Below, piece after piece: positions 33,557 to 44,290 of a stretch of 64,000 nucleotides of DNA (its first letter is position 1; the number at the start of each line of letters is the position of its first letter). Both the position numbers and the translations under genes were made by a program. A model generated the notes under the pieces. That model worked only from the letters and a program-made list of their open reading frames with translations, was not told the DNA's origin and searched no databases. Location: positions 1 to 64,000 of the forward strand of contig NZ_JAAOJA010000012.1 in the NCBI RefSeq assembly GCF_013184545.1, given 5' to 3'. This stretch comes from Pseudomonas tumuqii (GTDB lineage Bacteria; Pseudomonadota; Gammaproteobacteria; Pseudomonadales; Pseudomonadaceae).

Positions 33557-34612
33557 TCAGGCGTGCTGGGTAAAGCCCACCTGCCCTGGCTGGCGGTTGG
33601 GTGCGAAGCCGTTCTTGGTCAGGGTCTCGTCGGCGTCCTTGTAGAAGGTGCCGATCTTGTAGATCTCGCGCGCCTCCTCGCCGTTGGCCACGTCGCGGCC
33701 GAACTCGCGGGCGATGCGCACCAGCTGCTCGATCTGCGCGACGCTGGTCATCTTGTCGGTTTGGCGCTGGTTCCAGATGTTGTCCTCGATGCCGCAGCGC
33801 ACATGCAGGCCCAGGGCGATGGCCATCATGTTCAGCGGCAGCACGTGACGCATGCTGGTTTCCAGGGTCAGCACCGAGCCGTCCGGGCAGGCACGCACGA
33901 AATTGGCCAAGTCGTATGGGTTCGGCGAGTCGAAGCCGCCACCGATGGCCACCCAGGTAAGGATTAGCGGCACGTTGCACGCCCCGCGGCGCATCATGCG
34001 CTCGACGGTGTTGAGCTGGGTGATGTTGGCCAGCTGGAAGTGGGTCTGGATCTTGTTGGCGGACAGTCGGCGGATGTGCTCCTCGACCCAAGCCGGGCCG
34101 GCCGGGATGGTCATCTCCTGGTAGGCCTGGAACATCGCCGGATCGGCCAGCGAAGTGCCGGCAACGTCCTGGGCGGTCATCTGCTCGCAGACGTTCATCT
34201 GGTTGGTGTTGATCGCGATGGTCACCTGGTCCGGGGTCGGCTTCAGCTCGGCGAGCATGTGGCGGGTGTCGTCGGACAGCCACTTGGCGGTGTCGCCGTC
34301 GTTTTCCGGGGCGAAGGAGATCGAGCCGCCGACCTGCAGGATCATGCCCGGGCAGGCTTCACGGATGCCGGCCAGCAGTTCGTTGAACTTGGACAGGCGC
34401 TTGGAGCCCTTGCCGTCCTCTTCACGCACGTGCACATGCAGCACGGTGGCGCCGGCGTTGTAGCAATCGACCGCCTTCTGGATCTGCGCCTGCATGCTCA
34501 CCGGGATGTCTTCCGGGAAATCCGCCGGCATCCATTCCGGGCCATAGGGCGCGGCGGTGATGACCAGTTTCTGCATGTTTTCGACAAACAGCGAACCATC
34601 GATAAAGTTCAT
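33557..34612 (-). CDS. BKACE (DUF849) beta-keto acid cleavage enzyme, copy 3
   Basis: 351 aa. Zn-site histidines kept in ATVLHVHVREEDGKG; SKFNELLAGIR, LQVGGSISFAPEN and WVAIGGGFDSPNPYDL conserved. By eye about 60% identical to copies 1 and 2, so this is an older paralogue; residues 145-215 (CEQMTAQDVAGTSLADPAM onward) differ most and probably change the acid side-chain pocket. Paired with TauD3 and lacking its own QOR and MFS. It starts 45 bp after TauD3. Confidence 0.88.
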   Translation of the reverse strand: MNFIDGSLFVENMQKLVITAAPYGPEWMPADFPEDIPVSMQAQIQKAVDCYNAGATVLHVHVREEDGKGSKRLSKFNELLAGIREACPGMILQVGGSISFAPENDGDTAKWLSDDTRHMLAELKPTPDQVTIAINTNQMNVCEQMTAQDVAGTSLADPAMFQAYQEMTIPAGPAWVEEHIRRLSANKIQTHFQLANITQLNTVERMMRRGACNVPLILTWVAIGGGFDSPNPYDLANFVRACPDGSVLTLETSMRHVLPLNMMAIALGLHVRCGIEDNIWNQRQTDKMTSVAQIEQLVRIAREFGRDVANGEEAREIYKIGTFYKDADETLTKNGFAPNRQPGQVGFTQHA

Positions 34613-34657
34613 GGCATTTACCTCGAAATAAGAAGAGTGGTGTGTGGTCGTCAGGGG

Positions 34658-35506
34658 TCAGAACGGCTTGTCGCCGATGATCGCGGCGCGCTCCATCTTG
34701 CGATGGCAGGCCGGGTAATCCATCGCGGCATAATGCTGGGTGCAGCGGTTGTCCCAGATGGCGTTGCTGTTCGGCTGCCAGCGCCAGCGCACCTGGTACT
34801 CGGGGATAAAGGCCTGGCTGACCAGGAAGCGCAGCAGGTCGCTGGCACCGGGGTTGGCATCCTGGCCGAAGCGCACGCGATCCTTGGTGTGGTAGTTGGT
34901 GAAGTGGGTGGTGAAGGCGTTGACGAAGAGGATCTTCTCGCCGGTTTCCGGGTGGGTGCGCACCACCGGGTGTTCGGCGTCCGGGTACTGGGCCTTCATC
35001 GCCAGACGCTTGTCGATCGGCATGGCGGCGGCGAAGGAAGACTCGAAGCTGTGGTTGGCGCGCAGGTCCTCGATCTGCTGCTTGATCGCCTGCGGCAGAC
35101 GCTCGTAGGCCAGGGCCATGTTCGCCCACAGGGTGTCGCCACCCACTGGCGGGCATTCCACGCAGCGCAGCACGCAGCCCAGGGCCGGCGTTTCGCGCCA
35201 GGAACCGTCGCTGTGCCAGGCGTTCTCATAGCGGTCGATCGGCTGCTCGGGACGCTTGTAGATCTGCACCAGGCCCGGCGCCTCTGGATGACTCGGTGCC
35301 ATCGGGTGATCTTCCAGCTCGCCGAGCTTGCGGGCGAAGGCCACGTGGTCCGGGCGCGAGATGTCCTGGTCCCGCAGGAACAGCACCTTGTGCTGCAGCA
35401 GCAGGCCCTTGATCTCATTGAACAGACTGTCGTCGCGGACGGCATCGGCCAGGTTCACGCCGACCAGCTCGGCGCCGATACTGCAGGTGAGTTGCTCTAC
35501 GCGCAT
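34658..35506 (-). CDS. TauD/TfdA family 2-oxoglutarate dioxygenase, copy 3
   Basis: 282 aa. WHSDGSW replaces WHTDATW of the other copies but keeps H-x-D; distal His in CTQHYAAMDY and Arg in CHRKMERAAI are intact. About 70% identical by eye to copies 1 and 2. First gene of its own operon, 127 bp from a direct-repeat operator. The substrate-contact change around the HxD motif suggests a related but different substrate. Confidence 0.9.
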   Translation of the reverse strand: MRVEQLTCSIGAELVGVNLADAVRDDSLFNEIKGLLLQHKVLFLRDQDISRPDHVAFARKLGELEDHPMAPSHPEAPGLVQIYKRPEQPIDRYENAWHSDGSWRETPALGCVLRCVECPPVGGDTLWANMALAYERLPQAIKQQIEDLRANHSFESSFAAAMPIDKRLAMKAQYPDAEHPVVRTHPETGEKILFVNAFTTHFTNYHTKDRVRFGQDANPGASDLLRFLVSQAFIPEYQVRWRWQPNSNAIWDNRCTQHYAAMDYPACHRKMERAAIIGDKPF

Positions 35507-35633
35507 CTTATTATCCTCAAGGGGGTACGTAGTTCATCGAACGGGGTACCGTGCCAGCGCCGCGAACGGAGTCGCAGCGGCTTGCGCGGGACCGGCCGTG
35601 AGAGCGAATTTAGGAGGGAGGAGCCGCGCCGAC

Positions 35634-35671
35634 CTTTCATTCGGCGACAGTTATTTCTCATTTCATGACTA
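35634..35671 (+). promoter_or_regulatory. Direct-repeat AraC-type operator of module 3
   Basis: Half-sites CTTTCATTCGGCGACAG (35634) and TTCTCATTTCATGACTA (35655), 21 bp start to start, 127 bp upstream of the TauD3 ATG. Same orientation relative to the regulated genes as the copies at 8523 and 33393. Confidence 0.7.
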
Positions 35672-36076
35672 ATCCCCGTCGTCTTCCAGGGGATTGCACC
35701 GGGTATTGACCCAGGTCAGTTTTTTGCGCGCGGGACTGGACGCTCTTGCCAGTTGATCAAGTCAATCACCGATATCACTTACAGCCGCACGCTCGAGGCA
35801 GAAGTCTCTCGTTATCGATCAAGATCTATCCGAACTGGATCCGCTGCGTCTGGACTAACTCGAAGTGATCGAACAGACCGACAGCTCAGTCGTCATGCAA
35901 ACTGAGCGGATCCACTCGGCGCGATCCGCATGCCCCATGAATGAACCGCGGCCCCTAGCGGCTCGGGTACATGTCGAATATCGTCGCATCGACACACTAC
36001 GGCGGCTTCACGATGGGTTCTGGCGCGCTATGCGCCTCGCCCGTCAGTCGACTGTCGGGTAATGTCGGGATAGCTG

Positions 36077-36200
36077 CTGCATCCCCTCAATGACGAGTTG
36101 CACAAAGCTCAGGACGGCAAGATCCGCAGCATTCCGATTCGGGTGCTGTTCAATGAGCCTGATCTGAACTTCCGTGCTGGCTACACGCTGTTGAACAACT
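36077..36200 (+). pseudogene. Fragment of a phage/ICE recombination directionality factor
   Basis: In frame, HPLNDELHKAQDGKIRSIPI followed by RVLFNEPDLNFRAGYTLLNN resembles the segment WVKHPLDEQLR...KLRSIPVRVLFNDPDLNLRAEYSLFD that I recall from Pseudomonas prophage and ICE recombination directionality factors. The N-terminus and the rest of the protein are missing. It lies 140 bp from the 3' end of tRNA-Pro, a usual integration site. The remaining 35672-36296 DNA shows no intact gene and is probably the scar of an excised element. Confidence 0.5.
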
Positions 36201-36296
36201 TGTCGATGCCTCTGCATGCGGCGATAGAAGAAAAAAATCTCGGTGGGGCAAAAAGTGGGGGAAAAATTCTGGATCAACGCAAAACACTCGCCCATA

Positions 36297-36332
36297 AAAA
36301 AATCCAGTCACCGCTAAGTGACTGGATTTTCT
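36297..36332 (-). terminator. Terminator of tRNA-Pro
   Basis: An 11-bp stem (AATCCAGTCAC / GTGACTGGATT) with a 6-nt loop, followed on the minus strand by a run of seven T residues, 10 nt past the tRNA 3' end. Confidence 0.9.
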
Positions 36333-36341
36333 AGGATTATA

Positions 36342-36418
36342 TGGTCGGGACGGAGTGATTCGAACACTCGACCCCTAGCACCCCATGCTAGTGCGCTACC
36401 GGACTGCGCTACGCCCCG
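36342..36418 (-). tRNA. tRNA-Pro (anticodon GGG)
   Basis: 77 nt on the minus strand. Acceptor stem CGGGGCG / CGTCCCG, anticodon arm CTAGC-ATGGGGT-GCTAG giving anticodon GGG, T arm GAGTG-TTCGAAT-CACTC, encoded CCA end. Next to merR and ihfA as in other pseudomonads. Confidence 0.95.
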
Positions 36419-36508
36419 ACTAAGCGTGAAACTGTTTCCGTACATCCGGAAACGTCGCGAACTATACTATAAGCTTCTGAAATATGGAAACTTTTTTGAA
36501 TAGCTCTG

Positions 36509-36865
36509 CTATTTTTTGAGCACATGCAGTACATCTTCCAGCTCGGCAATCGTCTGCCTGATGAGCTGCTTGTACTGAGTGGTGTCATCTTTGGCCTCAT
36601 CACCAGAAAGACGCTGACGAGCCCCGCCTATGGTAAAACCTTGCTCATATAACAATGCGCGAATCTGACGAATCATCAACACATCCTGGCGTTGATAGTA
36701 TCGCCGATTACCGCGACGCTTGACCGGATTGAGCTGGGGGAACTCCTGCTCCCAATACCGCAAAACATGCGGCTTGACTGCACAGAGTTCGCTTACCTCG
36801 CCGATCGTGAAATACCGCTTGCCGGGTATGGCGGGTAATTCGTCGTTATGACTTGGTTCCAGCAT
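36509..36865 (-). CDS. MerR-family regulator next to ihfA
   Basis: 118 aa from the ATG at 36865, overlapping the end of ihfA by 20 nt. MerR winged helix [29 protein letters not shown] and the wing [15 protein letters not shown] are clear, followed by a coiled-coil helix. No effector domain or Cys ligands. This is the conserved short MerR gene (PA2737-like) that follows ihfA in gammaproteobacteria; its target is not known. Confidence 0.9.
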   Translation of the reverse strand: MLEPSHNDELPAIPGKRYFTIGEVSELCAVKPHVLRYWEQEFPQLNPVKRRGNRRYYQRQDVLMIRQIRALLYEQGFTIGGARQRLSGDEAKDDTTQYKQLIRQTIAELEDVLHVLKK

Positions 36866-37148
36866 ATGCCTCAACCCTGGCTTTAAGTTTCTGGCCTGGA
36901 CGGAAAGTCACCACACGGCGCGCCGTGATGGGGATTTCCTCTCCCGTTTTTGGATTACGACCGGGGCGCTGACGCTTATCGCGCAGATCAAAATTGCCGA
37001 ACCCCGAGAGTTTGACCTGTTCGTTGAGTTCCAGCGCCTGGCGGATCTCTTCGAAGAACAGTTCTACCAATTCCTTGGCTTCCCGTTTATTCAGGCCCAG
37101 CTCTTCATACAGACGTTCCGCCATTTCAGCTTTCGTCAGAGCCCCCAT
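36846..37148 (-). CDS. ihfA: Integration host factor subunit alpha
   Basis: 100 aa, standard length. [20 protein letters not shown] and [30 protein letters not shown], with the DNA-intercalating Pro in GRNPKTGE. Forms a heterodimer with IhfB that bends DNA by about 160 degrees. It starts 3 nt after the pheT stop codon, in the conserved thrS-to-merR string. Confidence 0.97.
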   Translation of the reverse strand: MGALTKAEMAERLYEELGLNKREAKELVELFFEEIRQALELNEQVKLSGFGNFDLRDKRQRPGRNPKTGEEIPITARRVVTFRPGQKLKARVEAYAGTKS

Positions 37149-37151
37149 ACG

Positions 37152-39530
37152 CTACTTCCTTAACGTGGCGTTAAACCTTTGTTCCAGGGAGGTGAGGACA
37201 TTTTGTGTCGCAGTACTCACCTCATCGTCATTAAGAGTGCGCGATGGATGCTGCCAGGTCAAGCCGACGGCAAGACTTTTTCTATGCGGATCAATACCTT
37301 TACCGTGATACACGTCAAATAGCTTGAGGTCAGTCAACCATTCGCCCGCGGCCTCACGAATAACTGCGAGCAATGTCGCAGCCGGCACATCACGATCCAC
37401 CAGCAAAGCCAGGTCGCGACGCACCTCAGGAAAGCGCGACAGCTCCTGGAACTTCGGCATACGACCTTGAGCGATTTCCGCCAATACCACCTCGAACATA
37501 TACACCGGCTGATCAAACCCAAGCGCCTTACCCAGCTCCGGATGCATTGCACCCAAGAAGCCAACCAATCGACCTTCGCGCTCGATGCGTGCGGTTTGTC
37601 CTGGATGCAAAGCCGCATGCTCAGCGGGAATAAAAGTGAAGTCCTCGCCCGCCCCAGCACTGGCCAGCAATGCCTCGACATCGGCCTTCACATCGTAGAA
37701 GTCGACATTGTCGCGGCCATGGGCCCAGTTTTCCGACAGCCGACTGCCACAAATTACCCCAGCGAGCATCGGCTCCTGCTTGAGCCCTTCAAGCTGACCA
37801 ACAAAGCGCAAGCCGCTTTCAAACAGACGCACACGCGACTGTTGACGATTGAGGTTATGCTCCAGCGCCTTGACCAAGCCTGGCCACAGCGATGAGCGCA
37901 TAGCAGCCATGTCGGCCGATATCGGGTTGGCCAACATCAGCGGCTCAGCACCAGGGTGAAACAGTTCGAACAGCTTGGGATCGATAAAGCTGTAGGTGAT
38001 GGCTTCCTGGTAACCGCGCGCCACCAGCAATCGACGCAGCGCCGGCAACTCGACAGCAGCCTCGGTTTTGGGCTGCGGCGCCAGACGCGCTTGCGGATAA
38101 CGCACCGGCAGACGGTTGTAGCCGTATAAGCGCGCCAGTTCTTCAATCAGATCGACCTCGATGCTGATATCGAAGCGGTGGCTGGGAACAGTAACCTGCC
38201 GCTGCCCTTCTCCACCGGCACTGACACCCAAGCCCAGGCCGACCAACAAACGCACGACTTCTTCGTCGTCCATTTTCAGGCCAAGCATTTGCTCGATGCG
38301 CTCGGCACGCAGGGTCACAGGGGCGATGTTCGGCAGCTGCTGCTGATCGACCACCTCGATGACCGGACCAGCCTCACCGCCGACGATCTCCAGCAACAAT
38401 CCAGTGGCCCGCTCCATGGCTTCACGTGCCAACTGCCAATCCACGCCCCGCTCGAAACGGTGCGAAGAGTCGGTGTGCAAGCCATAAGAGCGCGCCTTGC
38501 CGGCAATGGCGATGGTGTCGAAAAAGGCACTTTCGAGAAACAGGTCGCAGGTCTTGGCACTCACGCCACTATGCTCACCGCCCATCACGCCGGCGATCGC
38601 CAGCGCGCGTTGGTGATCGGCGATAACCAGGGTGTCGGCACGCAGACTGACTTCCTGACCGTCGAGCAGCACCAGCTTCTCGCCCTCCTCGGCCATGCGC
38701 ACACGGATGCCACCATTGATCTCGGCGAGGTCGAAGGCATGCATCGGCTGACCCAGCTCGAGCATCACGTAGTTGGTGATATCCACCGCGGCATCGATGC
38801 TGCGCACATCGGAGCGGCGCAGGCGCTCGACCATCCACAATGGTGTTGGCCGGGACAGGTCGACATTGCGTACCACTCGGCCGAGATAACGTGGGCAAGC
38901 CTGGGAGGCCAGGACTTCGACCGGGCGCACCTCATCATGGCTCGGTGCCACTGCAGCAATAGCTGAACGCTCCACTGGCGCGTCGTACAGGGCACCGACT
39001 TCACGGGCCAGACCGGCCAGGGACAGACAGTCGCCACGGTTCGGCGTCAGATCGACCTCGATGCTGGCATCATCCAGCTGGAGATAAGCCCGGATATCCT
39101 GGCCAACAGGTGCATCGGCCGGCAGCTCCATCAGGCCATCGTTTTCTTCGCTGATCTGTAGCTCGGAGGCCGAGCAGAGCATGCCGTTGGACTCGACACC
39201 GCGCAGCTTGGCTTTCTTGATCTTGAAGTCGCCCGGCAACTCGGCGCCGATCATGGCGAAGGGAATCTTCAGGCCGGGGCGCACATTCGGCGCGCCGCAC
39301 ACTACCTGGAAAGTCTCTGCGCCATTGCTGACCTGGCACACCCGCAGCTTGTCAGCATCGGGATGCTGCTCGGTGCTGAGCACCTCGCCTACCACCACGC
39401 CGCTGAATGTCCCGGCAGCCGGGGTCACGCTATCTACTTCGAGGCCCGCCATGGACAGGCGCGCCACCAGCTCGTCACGGGAAACCTGCGGGTTTACCCA
39501 GCTACGCAGCCATTGTTCACTGAATTTCAT
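37152..39530 (-). CDS. pheT: Phenylalanine--tRNA ligase beta subunit
   Basis: 792 aa. N-terminal MKFSEQWLRSWVNP, the EMAP/OB tRNA-binding domain (VVGEVLSTEQHPDADKLRVCQV), B3/B4 editing domain in the middle, B5 domain, and the C-terminal anticodon-binding FDX-ACB domain (KFQELSRFPEVRRDLALLVD). Works as an alpha2-beta2 enzyme with PheS, whose gene ends 38 nt upstream. Confidence 0.97.
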   Translation of the reverse strand: MKFSEQWLRSWVNPQVSRDELVARLSMAGLEVDSVTPAAGTFSGVVVGEVLSTEQHPDADKLRVCQVSNGAETFQVVCGAPNVRPGLKIPFAMIGAELPGDFKIKKAKLRGVESNGMLCSASELQISEENDGLMELPADAPVGQDIRAYLQLDDASIEVDLTPNRGDCLSLAGLAREVGALYDAPVERSAIAAVAPSHDEVRPVEVLASQACPRYLGRVVRNVDLSRPTPLWMVERLRRSDVRSIDAAVDITNYVMLELGQPMHAFDLAEINGGIRVRMAEEGEKLVLLDGQEVSLRADTLVIADHQRALAIAGVMGGEHSGVSAKTCDLFLESAFFDTIAIAGKARSYGLHTDSSHRFERGVDWQLAREAMERATGLLLEIVGGEAGPVIEVVDQQQLPNIAPVTLRAERIEQMLGLKMDDEEVVRLLVGLGLGVSAGGEGQRQVTVPSHRFDISIEVDLIEELARLYGYNRLPVRYPQARLAPQPKTEAAVELPALRRLLVARGYQEAITYSFIDPKLFELFHPGAEPLMLANPISADMAAMRSSLWPGLVKALEHNLNRQQSRVRLFESGLRFVGQLEGLKQEPMLAGVICGSRLSENWAHGRDNVDFYDVKADVEALLASAGAGEDFTFIPAEHAALHPGQTARIEREGRLVGFLGAMHPELGKALGFDQPVYMFEVVLAEIAQGRMPKFQELSRFPEVRRDLALLVDRDVPAATLLAVIREAAGEWLTDLKLFDVYHGKGIDPHRKSLAVGLTWQHPSRTLNDDEVSTATQNVLTSLEQRFNATLRK

Positions 39531-39568
39531 CCTGCTCTCCTAAACAATTCGGTTACGGTCGTGCGGCT

Positions 39569-40585
<1,017 letters not shown>

Positions 40586-40604
40586 TTACAGACTCCAGAT
40601 ACGA

Positions 40605-40638
40605 AATAGGGGAAGAGCTTGAAGGCTCTTCCCCTATT
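40605..40638 (-). terminator. Hairpin in the rplT-pheS gap
   Basis: A perfect 14-bp stem AATAGGGGAAGAGC / GCTCTTCCCCTATT with a 6-nt loop, 20 nt before the pheS ATG; a second small hairpin (CACCGGG / CCCGGTG) lies at about 40651-40668. The 3' side carries only three Ts, so termination should be partial. No leader peptide rich in Phe codons is present in front, unlike the enterobacterial pheM attenuator. Confidence 0.7.
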
Positions 40639-40680
40639 GGTGACGTTTAGCACCGGGCGAACCCGGTGATTGTCGGGGAC

Positions 40681-41037
40681 TTAAGCCAGAGTGGCTTTCG
40701 CTTTTTCGACAATCGCAGCAAACGCCGCTTTTTCGTTCACTGCCAGATCGGCCAACACCTTACGGTCGATCTCGATGGACGCTTTTTTCAGGCCGGCAAT
40801 GAAACGGCTGTAGGACAGACCGTTAACACGAGCACCAGCATTGATACGAGCGATCCACAGGGCACGGAACTGACGCTTCCTCTGACGGCGGTCGCGGTAG
40901 GCGTATTGGCCTGCCTTGATCACTGCCTGCTTGGCAACGCGGAATACGCGCGAACGCGCACCGTAGTAGCCTTTAGCGAGTTTCAGAATTTTTTTGTGAC
41001 GCTTGCGAGCGATAACGCCGCGCTTAACACGAGCCAT
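40681..41037 (-). CDS. rplT: 50S ribosomal protein L20
   Basis: 118 aa, highly basic. [20 protein letters not shown], then [31 protein letters not shown] is the L20 signature. Binds 23S rRNA early in assembly and in many bacteria represses its own operon through the rpmI leader. 25 bp after rpmI. Confidence 0.97.
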   Translation of the reverse strand: MARVKRGVIARKRHKKILKLAKGYYGARSRVFRVAKQAVIKAGQYAYRDRRQRKRQFRALWIARINAGARVNGLSYSRFIAGLKKASIEIDRKVLADLAVNEKAAFAAIVEKAKATLA

Positions 41038-41062
41038 GAGTAATTTCCTCTATCTTGACCGA

Positions 41063-41257
41063 TTAACGAACGCGCAGCATGCGCGCCACTTTTGCCACGT
41101 CAGACGGATGCACCATGGTGCTACCGCGCAGTTGACGCTTACGCTTAGTGGACATCTTGGTCAGGATGTGGCTCTTGAAAGCGTGCTTGTGCTTGAAGCC
41201 GTTAGCGGTTTTAAGAAAACGCTTGGCTGCACCACTCTTGGTTTTCATCTTTGGCAT
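41063..41257 (-). CDS. rpmI: 50S ribosomal protein L35
   Basis: 64 aa from the ATG at 41257. [20 protein letters not shown] and [16 protein letters not shown] are typical L35 blocks. A 13-codon open extension upstream is not conserved and is not used. Confidence 0.96.
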   Translation of the reverse strand: MPKMKTKSGAAKRFLKTANGFKHKHAFKSHILTKMSTKRKRQLRGSTMVHPSDVAKVARMLRVR

Positions 41258-41316
41258 GTTCGGTACTCCGCATTCAGTTGATAAACATAACCGCAAGGCC
41301 TGCCGTGCCCTGGTGG

Positions 41317-41868
41317 TTACTTCTTCTTTTTGGGGGCGATGACCATTATCAGCTGGCGTCCTTCCATCTTTGGATGCTGTTCAACCGAGCCATATTCAAG
41401 CAGGTCAGCTTCAACCCGCTTCAACAGCTCCATTCCCAGCTCCTGATGCGCCATCTCACGGCCACGGAATCGCAAGGATACCTTGGCCCTGTCCCCTTCA
41501 CTCAGGAAACGTACCAGGTTGCGCAGTTTTACCTGGTAATCCCCTTCCTCCGTCCCTGGACGAAACTTGATTTCTTTAACCTGGACTTGCTTCTGGTTCT
41601 TCTTCGCCGCAGCGATCTGCTTCTTCTTTTCGAAGATCGACTTGCCGTAGTCCATGACTCGGCAAACCGGAGGGATCGCATCAGCAGAAATTTCCACCAA
41701 ATCCAGTTTGGATTCTTCTGCGATTCTAAGCGCTTCATCAATCGAGACGATGCCAATTTGCTCGCCTTCAGCGCCAATTAACCGAACCTCGCGTGCCGAG
41801 ATATTCTCGTTGATCGGGGCTTTCGGGGCAGCTCGTTTATCTTGTCTCATTTCACGCTTAATAATGAT
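41317..41868 (-). CDS. infC: Translation initiation factor IF-3
   Basis: About 183 aa. [29 protein letters not shown] starts the N-domain; [29 protein letters not shown] is in the C-domain. The first ATG (41850) leaves a shorter protein; upstream and in frame lie ATC-ATT-ATT-AAG-CGT-GAA. GGAG at the end of thrS is placed for an ATT start (41865 or 41862) or the ATC at 41868. Start with a discriminated non-AUG codon is the known autoregulation device of infC. The exact codon cannot be decided here; the outer one is given. Confidence 0.92.
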   Translation of the reverse strand: MIIKREMRQDKRAAPKAPINENISAREVRLIGAEGEQIGIVSIDEALRIAEESKLDLVEISADAIPPVCRVMDYGKSIFEKKKQIAAAKKNQKQVQVKEIKFRPGTEEGDYQVKLRNLVRFLSEGDRAKVSLRFRGREMAHQELGMELLKRVEADLLEYGSVEQHPKMEGRQLIMVIAPKKKK

Positions 41869-43790
41869 TACTCCACATCTTGGCGACCACGCCGGGAAAC
41901 CGCCTGCGCGAGGAATTCAGCGAATTGAGCGACGGGCATCGAGCCCAGATCAGCACCTTCACGGGTACGCACGGCGACAGTTTGCATCTCCACCTCCCGA
42001 TCTCCGATAACCAAGAGATAGGGAACCTTGAGCAAAGTATGCTCGCGGATTTTAAAGCCAATTTTTTCGTTTCTCAAGTCAGACTTGGCACGAAAACCGC
42101 TTTGGCCGAGTGTTTTTTCCACTTCCAAGGCAAATTCGGCCTGCTTGTCGGTGATATTCATCACCACAGCCTGAGTTGGCGCCAGCCACGCCGGGAACGC
42201 ACCTTCATAGTGCTCGATCAGAATCCCGATAAAGCGCTCGAAGGAGCCAAGAATGGCGCGATGCAACATCACCGGATGCTTACGGCTGTTGTCTTCGCTG
42301 ACGTATTCGGCGCCCAAGCGAACCGGCAAGTTGAAATCGAGCTGCAGGGTACCACACTGCCAGACCCGCCCCAGACAATCCTTCAGTGAGAATTCGATCT
42401 TCGGCCCGTAGAAGGCACCCTCGCCCGGCTGCAGATCATAAGGCAACTCCGCACTGTCCAGCGCCGACGCCAGCGCCGCTTCGGCACGATCCCACAACTC
42501 ATCGGAACCGACGCGCTTGTCCGGGCGGGTCGAGAGCTTGAGCTGGATGTCGGTAAAGCCGAAATCGGCATAGACCGCCAGGGTCAGCCTGATGAAATCC
42601 GCCGATTCGGCCTGCATCTGCTCTTCGGTACAGAAGATATGCGCGTCATCCTGGGTAAAGGCACGCACACGCATGATGCCGTGCAGCGCGCCGGACGGCT
42701 CGTTGCGGTGGCAGGCACCGAACTCGGCCAGACGCATCGGCAGCTCGCGGTAGCTCTTCAAGCCTTGATTGAACACCTGCACGTGGCACGGGCAGTTCAT
42801 CGGCTTGATCGCGTAATCGCGACTTTCCGACTCGGTAGTGAACATGTTTTCGGCGTAGTTGGCCCAATGCCCGGATTTCTCCCACAGCGAGCGGTCGACC
42901 ACCTGCGGTGTCTTGATTTCCAGGTAGCCATGCTCGTGCTGCACCTTACGCATGTACTGCTCGAGCACCTGGTACAGGGTCCAGCCATTGGGATGCCAGA
43001 ACACCATACCCGGCGCTTCTTCCTGGGTATGGAACAGGTTCAGGCGCTTGCCGATCTTGCGGTGATCGCGCTTCTCGGCCTCTTCGATACGCTGGATATA
43101 GGCCGCCAGCTGCTTCTTGTCGGCCCAGGCAGTGCCATAGACCCGCTGCAGCTGTTCGTTCTTGGCATCGCCGCGCCAGTAAGCACCGGACAGCTTGGTC
43201 AGCTTGAACGCCTTGAGGAAACGCGTATTCGGCACGTGCGGACCACGGCACATGTCCACGTATTCTTCGTGGTAGTACAGACCCATGGCCTGCTCGCCCG
43301 GCATGTCTTCGATCAGGCGCAGCTTGTAGTCCTCGCCACGGGAGGCGAACACATCGATCACCTCGGCCCGCGGGGTCACCTTCTTGATCACGTCGTAATC
43401 TTTTTCGATCAGCTGCTGCATGCGCTGCTCGATCGCCGCCACATCCTCCAGCGTGAAGGGACGCTCGGAGGCGATGTCGTAGTAGAAACCTTCTTCAATG
43501 ACCGGGCCGATCACCATCTTGGCGCTCGGAAACAGTTGCTTGACCGCATGACCGACCAGATGCGCACAGGAGTGACGGATGATCTCCAGCCCCTCCTGAT
43601 CTTTTGGCGTAATGATCTGCAGGGTCGCGTCGTCGTCGATCAGATCGCAGGCATCGACCAGCTTGCCGTTGACCTTGCCGGCCACCGTCGCCTTGGCCAG
43701 GCCAGCACCAATGGATTGCGCCACCTCGAGTACGGATACCGGATGCTCGAACGTACGCTGACTGCCGTCGGGAAGAGTAATGATGGGCAT
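41868..43790 (-). CDS. thrS: Threonine--tRNA ligase
   Basis: 640 aa from the ATG at 43790 (AGGAGAGGAGG upstream), the usual ThrS length. TGS domain ([20 protein letters not shown]), editing domain with [11 protein letters not shown], class II catalytic core with the zinc Cys in [11 protein letters not shown]-terminal anticodon-binding domain. Its TAA overlaps the first infC codon candidate. First gene of the thrS-infC-rpmI-rplT-pheST-ihfA-merR string. Confidence 0.97.
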   Translation of the reverse strand: MPIITLPDGSQRTFEHPVSVLEVAQSIGAGLAKATVAGKVNGKLVDACDLIDDDATLQIITPKDQEGLEIIRHSCAHLVGHAVKQLFPSAKMVIGPVIEEGFYYDIASERPFTLEDVAAIEQRMQQLIEKDYDVIKKVTPRAEVIDVFASRGEDYKLRLIEDMPGEQAMGLYYHEEYVDMCRGPHVPNTRFLKAFKLTKLSGAYWRGDAKNEQLQRVYGTAWADKKQLAAYIQRIEEAEKRDHRKIGKRLNLFHTQEEAPGMVFWHPNGWTLYQVLEQYMRKVQHEHGYLEIKTPQVVDRSLWEKSGHWANYAENMFTTESESRDYAIKPMNCPCHVQVFNQGLKSYRELPMRLAEFGACHRNEPSGALHGIMRVRAFTQDDAHIFCTEEQMQAESADFIRLTLAVYADFGFTDIQLKLSTRPDKRVGSDELWDRAEAALASALDSAELPYDLQPGEGAFYGPKIEFSLKDCLGRVWQCGTLQLDFNLPVRLGAEYVSEDNSRKHPVMLHRAILGSFERFIGILIEHYEGAFPAWLAPTQAVVMNITDKQAEFALEVEKTLGQSGFRAKSDLRNEKIGFKIREHTLLKVPYLLVIGDREVEMQTVAVRTREGADLGSMPVAQFAEFLAQAVSRRGRQDVE

Positions 43791-43993
43791 GGCGCCTCCT
43801 CTCCTAGTGGTGACCTCTACCAAAGGCCACATGGGTTGGGATGAGCCAGTAAGCGATTCGGCGGTATGCCTGCCTTACAGTGGCAGGAGCTTGTGAGCCA
43901 ACCTGAACCGAACCAGAGTCACTGGAGGTTTATACACATTGAAGCAACGGCCGGATGCTTCCAGAAAGCCTGGGCCCTGGCAAGCCGCCCAAT

Positions 43994-44022
43994 AAAAAAG
44001 GGTCGCCTGGGCGACCCTTTTT
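43994..44022 (-). terminator. Terminator of tRNA-Val
   Basis: A 7-bp stem GGGTCGC / GCGACCC with a 4-nt loop and T-rich flanks on both strands, 7 nt after the tRNA-Val 3' end. The 200 bp between it and thrS holds the thrS promoter region; no other gene is seen. Confidence 0.9.
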
Positions 44023-44029
44023 ATCGAAT

Positions 44030-44106
44030 TGGTAGGCACAATTGGATTCGAACCAACGACCCCCACCATGTCAAGGTGGTGCTCTAACCAACTGAGCTAT
44101 GTGCCT
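44030..44106 (-). tRNA. tRNA-Val (anticodon GAC)
   Basis: 77 nt on the minus strand. Acceptor AGGCACA / TGTGCCT, D arm TAGCTCAGTTGGTTAGAGC, anticodon arm CCACC-TTGACAT-GGTGG with anticodon GAC, T arm GTTGG-TTCGAAT-CCAAT, encoded CCA. Confidence 0.95.
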
Positions 44107-44290
44107 CCGATGGGTGCGCATTCTACGGAGGCGCTAAAAAGAGTCAACACTTTTTTCTCTAACTGCCTGAATAAATGAATTTTTTACTGTTCAGCGCAGC
44201 GTTTAATATTTCGCACGGGGCACTAGCCGGGCATTTTCAACTCGGGTAGCATCAGCGCATCCGTAAAAAATAAAGAACAGAGGTTGCAGT

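Noticed and set aside
35507-36341. An att-site duplication of the tRNA-Pro 3' end
   Set aside because: I looked for the GGTCGGGACGGAGTGATTCG block near 35.5-36.3 kb and did not find a second copy; it may lie outside the window or be lost.
40639-40680. A pheM-like leader peptide before pheS
   Set aside because: I found no start codon followed by clustered Phe codons between rplT and the hairpin.
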